Origin: Rubrivivax sp.
GTDB lineage: Bacteria; Pseudomonadota; Gammaproteobacteria; Burkholderiales; Burkholderiaceae_C
Direction: 5' to 3'
Length of the DNA stretch: 36,234 nucleotides
Assembly: GCA_016788525.1 (NCBI GenBank)
Contig: JAEUPD010000132.1
Span: 1 to 36,234 of the forward strand
The notes under the pieces were generated by a model, which saw only the letters and a list, made by a program, of their open reading frames with translations, was not told where the DNA came from and ran no database searches. Below, in pieces: positions 12,117 to 19,734 of this stretch (within the stretch, counting starts at the first letter, position 1; each line of letters opens with the position of its first letter). The position numbers and the translations under genes were made by a program.

Positions 12117-13310
12117 ATGGACCTCGCGATCAAGGACATCCGGCGGCATCTGGGCAAGTTCGTCGCCACCATCGCCGGCGTGGCGATGCTGCTGGCCATC
12201 GTGCTGGTGATGAACGGCATCTACCAGGGCAACATCGCCGACGGCGTGTGGCTGATCGAGAACACCGCCACCGACCTGTGGGTCGTCGAGCGCGGCCGCG
12301 GCGGCCCGTTCAACGAAAGCTCGCGCATGCCGTTGGACAGCTACAAGAGCGTGGCGGCCACGCCGGGCGTCGCCAAGGCGAGCCCGTTGGTCGTCTACGC
12401 CGCCCAGCGCGAGCTCGGCGGGCGCAGCCAGCAGTTCACCGTCATCGGCTACGACGTCTTCGGTGGCCTCGGCGGCCCGGGTCGCATCGTGCGCGGCCGC
12501 GCGATAGAGGCGCCGCGCTACGAACTGGTGGCCGACAAGAAGCTCGGCCTCGCACCGGGTGAGCGAGTGAGTTTCGGCACGCACACCTACACCGTGGTCG
12601 GCGTGACGCAGGGGGCAGTCGACTCCGGCGGCAATCCGCTGGTCTACCTGGCGCTGCCCGACGCGCAGCAGGTGCAGTTCCAGCAGGACAACCGGGCGCT
12701 GGAGGCTGCGCGTGCGGCGAACCTCGAGCGCCTGCGGCGCGCCGGCTATGCGCCGGAGCAGGCCACGCGGTTGCTGCCACTGCTGGCCGCGCCCGGCGAC
12801 ACCATCAACACGGTGCTGGTGACCCTGACCCCCGGCGCCGACGCCGCCGCCGTGGCGCAGCACCTGCGCGACTGGCTGTACTTCAACGTCTACACCAGCG
12901 CCGAGGAGCGCGCCCTCATGCTCGAAGGCCGGCTGTCACGCATGTCGGCGGTGCTGGGCCTGTTCCGGGCACTGCTGGTCGTCGTCTCAATCGTCATCAT
13001 CGCCCTCATCATCTACGTGCTGACGATCGAGAAGATCCGCTCGATCGCCACGCTCAAGCTGATCGGCGCGCCCAACCGCGTGATCGTGCGGTTGATCATG
13101 GAGCAGTCGCTGGCGCTGACGCTGGCGAGTTTCGCCGCCGCCTACGGCCTGCGCGAGGTCATCGCGCCGGGTTTTCCGCGTTCGCTGTCGTTCCTGGGCG
13201 CCGAGACGGCGATCACCTTTGCCGTCATGCTCGCCGGTGGCGTGCTGGCCAGCCTGATGGCCATCTGGCATGCGCTGCGCACGCCACCGCAGCTGGCACT
13301 CGGCGGCTGA
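12117..13310 (+). CDS. ABC transporter permease (FtsX/MacB/DevC-like)
   Basis: Inner-membrane permease of 397 residues with the MacB/DevC layout. There is one membrane helix near the N-terminus (about 14-37), a large periplasmic domain (about 38-275), then three C-terminal helices. The segment after the second helix, TIEKIRSIATLKLIGAPNRV, matches the FtsX-domain coupling region that contacts the ATPase. It starts 7 bases after the adaptor gene and is followed 28 bases later by the ATPase. Such systems work as mechanotransmission exporters; the substrate cannot be inferred. Confidence 0.88.
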   Translation: MDLAIKDIRRHLGKFVATIAGVAMLLAIVLVMNGIYQGNIADGVWLIENTATDLWVVERGRGGPFNESSRMPLDSYKSVAATPGVAKASPLVVYAAQRELGGRSQQFTVIGYDVFGGLGGPGRIVRGRAIEAPRYELVADKKLGLAPGERVSFGTHTYTVVGVTQGAVDSGGNPLVYLALPDAQQVQFQQDNRALEAARAANLERLRRAGYAPEQATRLLPLLAAPGDTINTVLVTLTPGADAAAVAQHLRDWLYFNVYTSAEERALMLEGRLSRMSAVLGLFRALLVVVSIVIIALIIYVLTIEKIRSIATLKLIGAPNRVIVRLIMEQSLALTLASFAAAYGLREVIAPGFPRSLSFLGAETAITFAVMLAGGVLASLMAIWHALRTPPQLALGG

Positions 13311-13337
13311 CAGGGACCATCCGGTGCGGGATAGCGC

Positions 13338-14072
13338 ATGAACGCGGCCAGCGGCCAGAGGCAACACGTGTCGGTGGTCGAAGTCCAAGGCGTCTCGAAG
13401 ACGTTCGGCAGCGGCGAGATGGCGGTGCAGGCGCTGAAGCCCTGCTCATTCAACGTGGAGCCGGGCGAGCTCGCCGCGCTGCTGGGCCCCAGCGGATCGG
13501 GCAAGAGCACGCTGCTGCTGTCGATCAGCCTGATCCTCGAGCCGAGCGCCGGGCGCATCGTCATCGCCGGGCAGGAGGTCTACAACGAGGGCTGGACGGG
13601 TGTCGACGCACGTGCGTTCCGGCGCCGCCACATCGGTTTCATCTTCCAGCAGCACAACCTGATCCCGTTCCTCACCGCGCAGGAGAACGTGGCGTTGATG
13701 ATGCAGCTCAACGGCGCCAGCCGGCGCGACGCGGCGCGGCGCGCGAGGGAACTGCTCGGCTACCTCGAGATTGCCCACCGTGCCGATTCCCTGCCGGCCA
13801 CACTCTCCGGCGGCGAGCAGCAGCGGGTGGCCATCGGCCGCGCGCTGGCCAACGAGCCGCCGCTGATCCTCGCCGACGAGCCGACCGCGGCGCTGGACAC
13901 CGAGCGCGGCGGCAAGGTGATGGCGCTGCTGCGCAGGATCGCGCGCGAGCGCCGCTCGGCGGTGATCACCGTGACGCACGACCACCGCATGATCGAAGGC
14001 TTCGACACCGTCTACCACCTGGACGACGGCAGGCTGTCGCGCTTGCCGCACGCCCAAGCGGCAGTGGCGTAG
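13338..14072 (+). CDS. ABC transporter ATP-binding protein (DevA/LolD/MacB-like)
   Basis: Cytoplasmic ATPase, 244 residues, driving the neighbouring permease. Walker A GPSGSGKST (50-58), Q-loop Gln104 in FIFQQHNLIPFLTAQENV, signature LSGGEQQRVAIGRAL (156-170), Walker B LILADEPTAALD (176-187) and switch His214 in VTHDHR are all present. The QQHNLIPFLTAQENV stretch is typical of the MacB/LolD/DevA branch. Last gene of the exporter operon; a strong hairpin follows at 14136-14176. Confidence 0.92.
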   Translation: MNAASGQRQHVSVVEVQGVSKTFGSGEMAVQALKPCSFNVEPGELAALLGPSGSGKSTLLLSISLILEPSAGRIVIAGQEVYNEGWTGVDARAFRRRHIGFIFQQHNLIPFLTAQENVALMMQLNGASRRDAARRARELLGYLEIAHRADSLPATLSGGEQQRVAIGRALANEPPLILADEPTAALDTERGGKVMALLRRIARERRSAVITVTHDHRMIEGFDTVYHLDDGRLSRLPHAQAAVA

Positions 14073-14135
14073 CCGGCCGAGCCCGCAGGGGCGGGTGGCG
14101 CCGGTCGTCGCGCGATGCGCAACGGCAGGCGCTAC

Positions 14136-14176
14136 GCATGCCGCGGGCGGTGGCGCGCTGCCACCGCCCGCGATGC
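14136..14176. terminator. Strong hairpin between convergent genes
   Basis: A perfect 13-bp stem, CGCGGGCGGTGGC with GCCACCGCCCGCG, and a GCGCT loop (about 14142-14172). It is extended after a 2-base bulge by GCAT/ATGC. It lies between the ATPase gene (plus, ends 14072) and the DUF2892 gene (minus, stop at 14178-14180), so it could stop transcription from both sides. No T-run is present, as is common for GC-rich genomes. Confidence 0.6.
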
Positions 14177-14177
14177 C

Positions 14178-14402
14178 TCAGGCGCTGCAGGCCGCGCCGC
14201 CGCTCTTCAACCCCAGCCGGGCCAGCACGCGTTCCAGCGGGCAGAGGCGCGTGAACGAGCTCTGAAAGAGGTTGAAGCCAACGAACGCGGTCAGCCACAG
14301 CCAGTGGCTGGAGTGGAACAGGGGGCTGGCCATTGCGCCCAGCGCAAGAGACAGCAGAATCACTGTGCCGGCAAACAGGCGGATGACGTTTTCGATGCTC
14401 AT
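14178..14402 (-). CDS. DUF2892 (YgaP-type) small membrane protein
   Basis: A 74-residue protein with two membrane segments (about 8-25 and 34-50) and the family motif GFNLFQSSFTRLCPLERVLARLG near its end. This domain is also the membrane part of YgaP-like rhodaneses and is often found near sulfur-handling genes. The ATG at 14402 is used; the open frame continues upstream, but the extra residues are unconserved low-complexity sequence. It is divergent from the Crp/Fnr regulator (138 bases between starts), which may control it. Molecular role unknown. Confidence 0.85.
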   Translation of the reverse strand: MSIENVIRLFAGTVILLSLALGAMASPLFHSSHWLWLTAFVGFNLFQSSFTRLCPLERVLARLGLKSGGAACSA

Positions 14403-14540
14403 GGATCGCGTTGGAGTGAGTGGATCTGGCGGGGCGCGAGCATCGCGCCGGTCGGTCGTGCTGTCGGCAACCCAGGTTGCAGGCACTCCTGGCGCGGCCG
14501 CTGCCACCGCGGCCGACCGTGCCGCGAGAGGAGCACGCGC

Positions 14541-15209
14541 ATGAACGACGCGCGGGCCAGCCGGCCGCTGCTGCTGGCGCGCTTTCCCGTCATGGCCCAG
14601 GTGCCGGCGGCGCAGCTGGACGAATTGCTTGCCGCGTCGTCGCTACGCAAGGTGGAGGCCGGCAGCACGTTGTTCGAGGCCGGCATGCCGTGCGAGGGCT
14701 TCCCGCTGGTGCTCGAAGGCAGCGTGCGCGTCGCCACCCGCTCGGCCGGCGGGCGCGAGATCGTCCTGTACCGCGTCAGCCCCGGCGAGGCGTGCATCCT
14801 CTCCGGCAGCTGCCTGATGGGTGAGATCCCGTACACGGCGCGCGGCGTGGCCGAGACCGACGTGGTGCTGCTGAAGATCGCGCCGGCGCACTTCCAGCGG
14901 CTGCTGCTGGAGGCGGCGCCGTTTCGCCGCTTTGTCTTCGAGACCTACGGTACGCGGCTGGCCGAGGTGATGGAGCTGCTCGAAGAGGTGGCCTTCCGCA
15001 AGCTCGACACGCGCCTGGCCCGGCTGCTCATCCAGCGCGGCCCGCTGATCGAGGCCACGCATCAGAACCTGGCCGACGAACTGGGCAGCGTCCGCGTGTT
15101 CATCAGCCGGCTGCTGCGCAACTTCGAGGAGCGCGGCTGGGTCCGGCTCGAGCGCGAGCGCATCTGCGTCGTCGACCCAAAGGCGCTGGCCGAGTTCGCG
15201 CTAGGCTGA
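14541..15209 (+). CDS. Crp/Fnr-family transcriptional regulator
   Basis: DNA-binding regulator of 222 residues: cyclic-nucleotide-binding-like beta-barrel (about 12-125), long dimer helix (about 128-165), and winged helix-turn-helix (about 168-215) with recognition helix VRVFISRLLRNFEERG. The N-terminal cysteine cluster of oxygen-sensing Fnr is absent. Instead Cys51, Cys85 and Cys91 are present (GEACILSGSCLMGE), so thiol or another ligand sensing is possible. The recognition helix has V in place of the Fnr glutamate before xxSR. The ATG at 14541 follows GAGAGGAG at 14526-14533. Likely targets: its divergent neighbour DUF2892, and possibly the palindromes listed elsewhere. Confidence 0.9.
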   Translation: MNDARASRPLLLARFPVMAQVPAAQLDELLAASSLRKVEAGSTLFEAGMPCEGFPLVLEGSVRVATRSAGGREIVLYRVSPGEACILSGSCLMGEIPYTARGVAETDVVLLKIAPAHFQRLLLEAAPFRRFVFETYGTRLAEVMELLEEVAFRKLDTRLARLLIQRGPLIEATHQNLADELGSVRVFISRLLRNFEERGWVRLERERICVVDPKALAEFALG

Positions 15210-15259
15210 ACTGGTGGCGCGCCGTGCCGCGGCGCCGGCGGCCGAGCACGGGCCCGGCG

Positions 15260-15745
15260 CTACTTCTTGCCCACCGCCTCCCGGGCGATCGAATCGAGCA
15301 GCGCCTCCACCTCGTCCAGCGACTGCCGCGACGCCGGCCCGCCGCCTGGGCTCATGAAGCGCCGGTAGGCGACGAACACCTCGTCGGGTTTGGCCGCCGT
15401 GGCGTAGACGACGATGCTGTACGGGCACATCACGACGTTCCCGAGGTGGGCCTCCATCGTCTTGCGCGACAGCTTGGCACTGCAGAACTGCAGCGTCTGC
15501 GCGTCGGCGTAGAGCTTCCTCTGCGAGCCGACATCGGCGCCGGTGCGCTCGAGCATCTTGCCGATCTGCGCCTGGTAGTCGATCACCAGGCCGCGGTTCT
15601 CGATGGCGAGCTTGACGCTGTCGCGCACGTCGTCGAACTTCGCGCCGGCCTTGGTGTAGGTGACCACCGGCTGCGCCGCGGCGGCGAAGCTGGCCAGGCC
15701 CAGCGCGGCAAGCAGGGACAGGGAACGGTTGCGGATCATCGACAT
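15260..15745 (-). CDS. Secreted DUF302 protein
   Basis: 161 residues with an N-terminal signal peptide (about 1-24, ending AAAA) and a DUF302 domain, seen in MLERTGADVGSQRKLYADAQ and in LGNVVMCPYSIVVYATAAKP near the end. The family is periplasmic or cytoplasmic and of unknown biochemical role, often next to sulfur or redox genes. The start at 15745 is chosen because GAGGAG lies upstream; an in-frame ATG at 15781 lacks a site and would hide the signal peptide. It is convergent with the Crp/Fnr gene. Confidence 0.85.
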   Translation of the reverse strand: MSMIRNRSLSLLAALGLASFAAAAQPVVTYTKAGAKFDDVRDSVKLAIENRGLVIDYQAQIGKMLERTGADVGSQRKLYADAQTLQFCSAKLSRKTMEAHLGNVVMCPYSIVVYATAAKPDEVFVAYRRFMSPGGGPASRQSLDEVEALLDSIAREAVGKK

Positions 15746-15780
15746 AGTGCCATCTCCTCGTTGACGCCGCATCTGCGACA

Positions 15781-15812
15781 TGCCGAGCGCGGCCGAGCCG
15801 GCCGCGCTGGCA
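15781..15812. terminator. Hairpin after the TRAP operon
   Basis: A perfect 9-bp stem AGCGCGGCC / GGCCGCGCT around GAGCC, extended by TGCC/GGCA past one bulged base. It lies 83 bases after the dctM stop and 36 bases before the DUF302 start, on the path of both minus-strand genes. It may end the kor-dct transcript or lie in the DUF302 leader. No T-run. Confidence 0.45.
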
Positions 15813-15840
15813 GATGATGCACGCGCGCGGCGTCGCGGCG

Positions 15841-15854
15841 TTGACTCAGGTCAT
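15841..15854 (-). promoter_or_regulatory. Crp/Fnr-like palindrome upstream of DUF302
   Basis: TTGACTCAGGTCAT matches the family core TTGA-N6-TCAA at 7 of 8 positions, with a perfect TGAC/GTCA dyad. It lies 96 bases before the DUF302 start and 41 bases after the dctM stop. The hairpin at 15781-15812 lies between it and the gene, so its role is uncertain. Confidence 0.35.
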
Positions 15855-15894
15855 CGGCAGCGCCAGGGAGAGCCGGGCGCGCCGTCCGCCGCGC

Positions 15895-17178
15895 CTACAT
15901 CATCCCCAGCACCCGCGGCAGCCAGATCGTCAGCGGCGGCCAGTAGGTGACGATGACCAGGAAGACCAGCATCGTCAGCAGCCACGGCCATACCGCCACG
16001 GTCATCTCGCTCATGCCGAGCTTGCTGATGCCGCTGGCCACGTACAGGTTCAGCCCCACCGGCGGCGTGATCATGCCGATCTCCATGTTCACGGTGATCA
16101 TCACGCCGAAGTGGATCGGGTCGATCCCGAGCTTCATCGCGATCGGGAACAGGATTGGCGCGGTGATCAGGATGATCGAGCTCGGCTCCATGAAGTTGCC
16201 CATGACCAGCAGCAGGATGTTCACCGCCAGCAGGAAGGCGATCATCCCCAGGCCGTTGTCGAGCAGCCACTGCGAGATCGCCTGCGGCACGTTCTCGTGC
16301 GTGAGCAGGAAGCTGAACAGGATGGCGTTGGTGATGATGTACAGCAGCATCGCGCTCATGTTCGCGCTGGCCAGCAGCGTCTTGGGCACGTCCTTGAGCT
16401 TGAGGTCCTTGTAGACGAACACCGCGACGACGAACGCATAGACCGCGCTCATTGCCGCCGCTTCGGTGGGCGTGAAGATGCCGCTGTAGATGCCGCCCAT
16501 CACGACGACGATCAGCAGCAGTCCCCAGATCGACTCGCGCATGGCCTTGAAGCGCTCGGCCCAGGTGGCGCGCCGCTCGCGCGGGTAGCCGCCCTGGTGG
16601 GCGCGCCACCAGGTGGTGAACATCAGCATGCCGGCCAGCACCAGACCCGGGACCACTCCGGCCATGAACAGCGCGCCGATCGAGCTGTTGGTCGACACCG
16701 CGTACATCACCATCACGATCGACGGCGGAATCAAGATGCCCAGGCCGCCGGCCGAGGCCACGACGCCAGCGCCGAAGCGCACCGGATAGCCCGACTTGAC
16801 CATCGCCGGGATCAGGATCGAGCCCACCGCCACCACCGTGGCCGGGCTCGAGCCCGAGATCGCCGCGAACAGCGCGCAGGCCACCACCGCGCCCAGCCCC
16901 AGGCCGCCGGCCCAGTGGCCCACCAGCGAGGTGGCGAAGCGGATCATCCGCTTGGCCACGCCGCCGTGGGTGAGGAAGTTGCCGGCCAGGATGAAGAACG
17001 GGATCGCCATGATCTCGAACTTCTCGATTCCGGTGAACAGCTTGAGCGCCACCGATTCGATGGGCACCTGCGTGAAGGCGAACAGAAACGTCAGCACCGT
17101 CAGGCCGAGCGAGATCGACACCGGCATGCCGGTGATCATCAGGCCGGCCAGCAGCATGAAGATGATCAGCGCGTTCAT
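15895..17178 (-). CDS. dctM: TRAP transporter large membrane subunit (DctM)
   Basis: Sodium-coupled transport subunit of a tripartite (TRAP) uptake system, 427 residues with about 12 membrane segments. Family landmarks: IPFFILAGNFLTHGGVAKRMI, AISGSSPATVVAVGSILIPAM, ASAGGLGILIPPSIVMVMY and MITPPVGLNLYVASGI. The ATG at 17178 overlaps the dctQ stop as ATGA. With the DctP binding protein two genes upstream, the substrate is most likely a C4-dicarboxylate. Confidence 0.93.
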   Translation of the reverse strand: MNALIIFMLLAGLMITGMPVSISLGLTVLTFLFAFTQVPIESVALKLFTGIEKFEIMAIPFFILAGNFLTHGGVAKRMIRFATSLVGHWAGGLGLGAVVACALFAAISGSSPATVVAVGSILIPAMVKSGYPVRFGAGVVASAGGLGILIPPSIVMVMYAVSTNSSIGALFMAGVVPGLVLAGMLMFTTWWRAHQGGYPRERRATWAERFKAMRESIWGLLLIVVVMGGIYSGIFTPTEAAAMSAVYAFVVAVFVYKDLKLKDVPKTLLASANMSAMLLYIITNAILFSFLLTHENVPQAISQWLLDNGLGMIAFLLAVNILLLVMGNFMEPSSIILITAPILFPIAMKLGIDPIHFGVMITVNMEIGMITPPVGLNLYVASGISKLGMSEMTVAVWPWLLTMLVFLVIVTYWPPLTIWLPRVLGMM

Positions 17179-17888
17179 GAACGGTCCTCCTTCCCGCTGC
17201 CCAGGCTGCGCGGCTCGCCGGGCGGCCCTTCATCGCGGGGATGCAGGTCGTCGTCCATGCGGAAGACCCGGTCCTCCCGGCCGGCCGCGGTCAGGGGCGC
17301 TTCTTCGACCCCTTCGACATGCCCGTGGTCATGGTGCGGCAGCTCCCCGGTGCGCACGAAGCTCACGCACACCTGCAGGAAGCGGAAGCACATCAGCGCC
17401 GAACCGAATGGCACCGCGCAGTAGACGATCCAGGTCGGCCACTCGAGGTCGGGCGTGGTCGGGCCCTCGAACAGGCCCTCCCGCTTGATGCCCAGGGCGT
17501 TGAAGACCGCGAAGTGCGCGCCGTTCTCCCACACGAAGGCCGCGCCCAGCGTGCCGACGATGCCGGTGAAGAGGGCACCAGCGAGCAGGCCGAAGATGAC
17601 GAACCTGCCGCGAGGGCCTTCCTTCAGCCGGTTGATCATCACGTCGACGCCGACGTGGATGCCGGTGCGCACGCCGTAGGCGGCACCGAACTTGGCCATC
17701 CACACGAACATGATGATGCACAGCTCCTGCGCCCAGCCGAAGTTCAGCGTCAGCAGCCAGTCCTGCAGGCCCGGGATCGCCACCCCCGACGCATAGCGGT
17801 GCATCACGGCGACGAAGATGATCAGCGTGGCCGCCCCGATGAGGAAGGTGATCAGCCATTCCTCCAGGTGGTCCAGTGCCTTGAGCAT
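17175..17888 (-). CDS. dctQ: TRAP transporter small membrane subunit (DctQ)
   Basis: Four-helix partner of DctM, 237 residues. N-terminal helix LITFLIGAATLIIFVAVMHR, then WAQELCIIMFVWMAKFGAAYG and the family motif RTGIHVGVDVMINRL. A charged, histidine-rich cytoplasmic tail of about 60 residues (HHDHGH near residue 185) is longer than usual and its role is unknown. AGGAGG lies just upstream of the ATG at 17888. Confidence 0.92.
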   Translation of the reverse strand: MLKALDHLEEWLITFLIGAATLIIFVAVMHRYASGVAIPGLQDWLLTLNFGWAQELCIIMFVWMAKFGAAYGVRTGIHVGVDVMINRLKEGPRGRFVIFGLLAGALFTGIVGTLGAAFVWENGAHFAVFNALGIKREGLFEGPTTPDLEWPTWIVYCAVPFGSALMCFRFLQVCVSFVRTGELPHHDHGHVEGVEEAPLTAAGREDRVFRMDDDLHPRDEGPPGEPRSLGSGKEDRS

Positions 17889-17963
17889 GCGATGCCTCCT
17901 CCTCCCGCCGAACTTGCGCGGGGCATGGTGCGGCGGGCGCCCCGCCGCCTGCGTGGCTTCAGC

Positions 17964-18977
17964 TCACAGCTTGGTGGGGTCGAAGCCGGTGGCCTTGTAG
18001 ACGGTGTCGATCGTCTCCTTGCCGATGCGCGACTCCATCTCCTTGTGCACCTTGACCATGGCCTTCTTGATGGCCAGGCGCTCGGCGGCGGTGGGCGTGT
18101 AGATCGCCGTCTTGCCCGAGGCCTTGACCTGGGCCAGCGCGCCGTCGTTCTCCTCCTTGGCGATCTTGTTGGCGTAGGCGGTGGCGTCCTTCATCGCCTG
18201 CTCGAGTTGCCCGCGAACGTCGGCCGGCAGGCCGTCCCAGAACTTCTTGTTGGTGATCACCGCGTAGCCGAGGTAGCCATGCTCGGTGAGGGTCATGTGC
18301 TTTTGCACCTCGTGCATCTTCTGCGTGTACAGGTTGCTGTGCGGGTTCTCGGTGCCATCGACCACACCGGTCTGCAGCGCCTGGTAGACCTCCGAGAAGG
18401 CCATCACCTGCGGCAGCGCGCCCACCGCGCGCATCTGTGACTCGAGCACCTTGCTCGACTGGATGCGCATCTTCAGGCCCTTGAAGTCGTCAGGGGTCTT
18501 CAGCGGCTTGTTGGCGCTGAAGCTCTTGAAGCCGTTGTCCCAGTAGGCCAGGCCGGTGATGCCCTTGGTCTCGAGCTTGGCGAACAGCTGCTTGCCCACC
18601 GGGCCTCCGGTCACCTTGTGCAGCTCTTCGGCGTTGTCGAAGATGAACGGCAGGTCGAAGACCTCGAACTCGCGCACGCCCAGCGGGCCGAACTTGGCCA
18701 GCGACGGTGCCAGCATTTGCACCGCGCCGATCTGCAGCGCCTCCATCTCCTCCTTGTCCTTGTACAAGGTGCTGTTGGCGTAGACCTCCACCTTCACGCG
18801 GCCCTTGGTGAGCTCGGCGGCGCGTTTGGCGAAGAAATCGCTGGCCTTGCCCTTGGGCGTGTCGTTGGCGACGACGTGGCTGAACTTGATGACCAGCGGA
18901 TTGGCCGGCGCCTGGGCGGCGGCGGCAAAGGCCAGGCCGGCGCTGACCAGGCCGGCGAGCAGCATGCGCAGTCTCAT
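17964..18977 (-). CDS. dctP: TRAP C4-dicarboxylate-binding periplasmic protein (DctP)
   Basis: Periplasmic solute receptor of 337 residues with a signal peptide (about 1-22). The substrate-carboxylate arginine is likely Arg171 in LKMRIQSSKVLESQMRAVGA. The stretches VVDGTENPHSNLYTQKMHEV and TLTEHGYLGYAVI match the malate/fumarate/succinate branch of the DctP family. The ATG at 18977 is chosen for its signal peptide and upstream AAGGAG; the frame is open further upstream but unconserved. First gene of dctPQM, with an Fnr-like palindrome 106 bases upstream. Confidence 0.93.
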   Translation of the reverse strand: MRLRMLLAGLVSAGLAFAAAAQAPANPLVIKFSHVVANDTPKGKASDFFAKRAAELTKGRVKVEVYANSTLYKDKEEMEALQIGAVQMLAPSLAKFGPLGVREFEVFDLPFIFDNAEELHKVTGGPVGKQLFAKLETKGITGLAYWDNGFKSFSANKPLKTPDDFKGLKMRIQSSKVLESQMRAVGALPQVMAFSEVYQALQTGVVDGTENPHSNLYTQKMHEVQKHMTLTEHGYLGYAVITNKKFWDGLPADVRGQLEQAMKDATAYANKIAKEENDGALAQVKASGKTAIYTPTAAERLAIKKAMVKVHKEMESRIGKETIDTVYKATGFDPTKL

Positions 18978-19042
18978 GACGGGTCTCCTTGGGTGAAGCG
19001 TGACTTGGGTGCGAGGGTGCGCGCGGCGCGCGCTGCGTGCCA

Positions 19043-19056
19043 TGTGGGAACCCACA
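19043..19056. promoter_or_regulatory. Short dyad in the dctP leader
   Basis: TGTGGGAACCCACA: two 6-base arms around AA, lying between the Fnr-like site and the dctP start. It could be an operator or a small leader hairpin; it may also be chance. Confidence 0.25.
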
Positions 19057-19082
19057 ACACGCCACGCGCCCGAGCGGAGAAC

Positions 19083-19096
19083 TTGATCCAGCGCAA
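19083..19096 (-). promoter_or_regulatory. Fnr/Anr-like box upstream of dctP
   Basis: TTGATCCAGCGCAA (plus-strand reading) has one perfect half-site TTGAT and CGCAA as the second half, a form seen at Fnr/Anr sites of betaproteobacteria and pseudomonads. It is centred about 112 bases before the dctP ATG. If bound about 41 bases before the transcript start, the leader would be about 70 bases. It lies in the only gap between the kor and dct parts of this gene run. Confidence 0.55.
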
Positions 19097-19175
19097 ACGC
19101 ACCGGCGCCGCAGCGACCGGCGGCGTTGCGTGCGCGCGTCACGGCGGGCATCGTGGTCGCTGCCGCACAGCCCGG

Positions 19176-19655
19176 CTACGTGCCCGCCCGCTTGGCCTTT
19201 GGCGAGTGCATGTCGTGCAGCTGCAATCTCGTCGCCTGCAGCCGCTCGGACACCACGCCGAGCATGCGGTACATGAAGGCGAAGCCGAACGCGGTGTCCG
19301 TGCGGCACGCCTCGAGCAATTGCACGCCGTCGAAGGCCAGCGCCTCGGTACGTTCCAGCGCCCGCGCCTGGAAGTACTTGCCACGGCCCATCAGCACCGA
19401 CGACCAGCCCAGCTCGTCGCCGGCACCCAGCGTCTGCACGCGCAGCACGTGGTCGGGCTCCTGCATCTCCAGCGCCACGCGGCCGCTGGCGATGAGGAAG
19501 AAGTCGTGCGTGTCGTCGCCTTCCTTGAACACCACGCGGTCAGGCTCCAGCGTCACCTCGCGCGCCAGCGTGCGCAGGCGCTCGATGTGCTCGGGCTTGA
19601 ACTCCTCGACGAAGGGGTGCTTCTTCAGAACCTCGAGCAGCGTGGCGGCGGACAT
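19176..19655 (-). CDS. Lone cyclic-nucleotide-binding-domain protein
   Basis: 159 residues forming one cNMP-binding beta-barrel (about 15-115) followed by a helix. It has FKEGDDTHDFFLIASGRVAL, LGAGDELGWSSVLMG in the phosphate-binding-cassette position, and RALERTEALAFDG. No DNA-binding domain, channel or kinase is attached. AGGAG lies 8 bases before the ATG at 19655. It sits between the kor genes and dctPQM in the same direction; such stand-alone domains recur next to oxidoreductase operons and may act as allosteric or regulatory partners. Exact role unknown. Confidence 0.85.
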   Translation of the reverse strand: MSAATLLEVLKKHPFVEEFKPEHIERLRTLAREVTLEPDRVVFKEGDDTHDFFLIASGRVALEMQEPDHVLRVQTLGAGDELGWSSVLMGRGKYFQARALERTEALAFDGVQLLEACRTDTAFGFAFMYRMLGVVSERLQATRLQLHDMHSPKAKRAGT

Positions 19656-19734
19656 GGCAGGACTCTCCTGGTTGTGGTTGCGGGCGCCGCAGGGTGGGGG
19701 GCGGCTAAGAGATGCGGCAGCGCGACCGGGCTCG

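Noticed and set aside
10908-12863. Long minus-strand frame opposite the ABC adaptor and permease
   Set aside because: No recognisable domain; it crosses two well-supported genes on the other strand.
14403-14540. Crp/Fnr operator between DUF2892 and its divergent regulator
   Set aside because: No TTGA-N6-TCAA-like site was found in this gap, although autoregulation would be expected.
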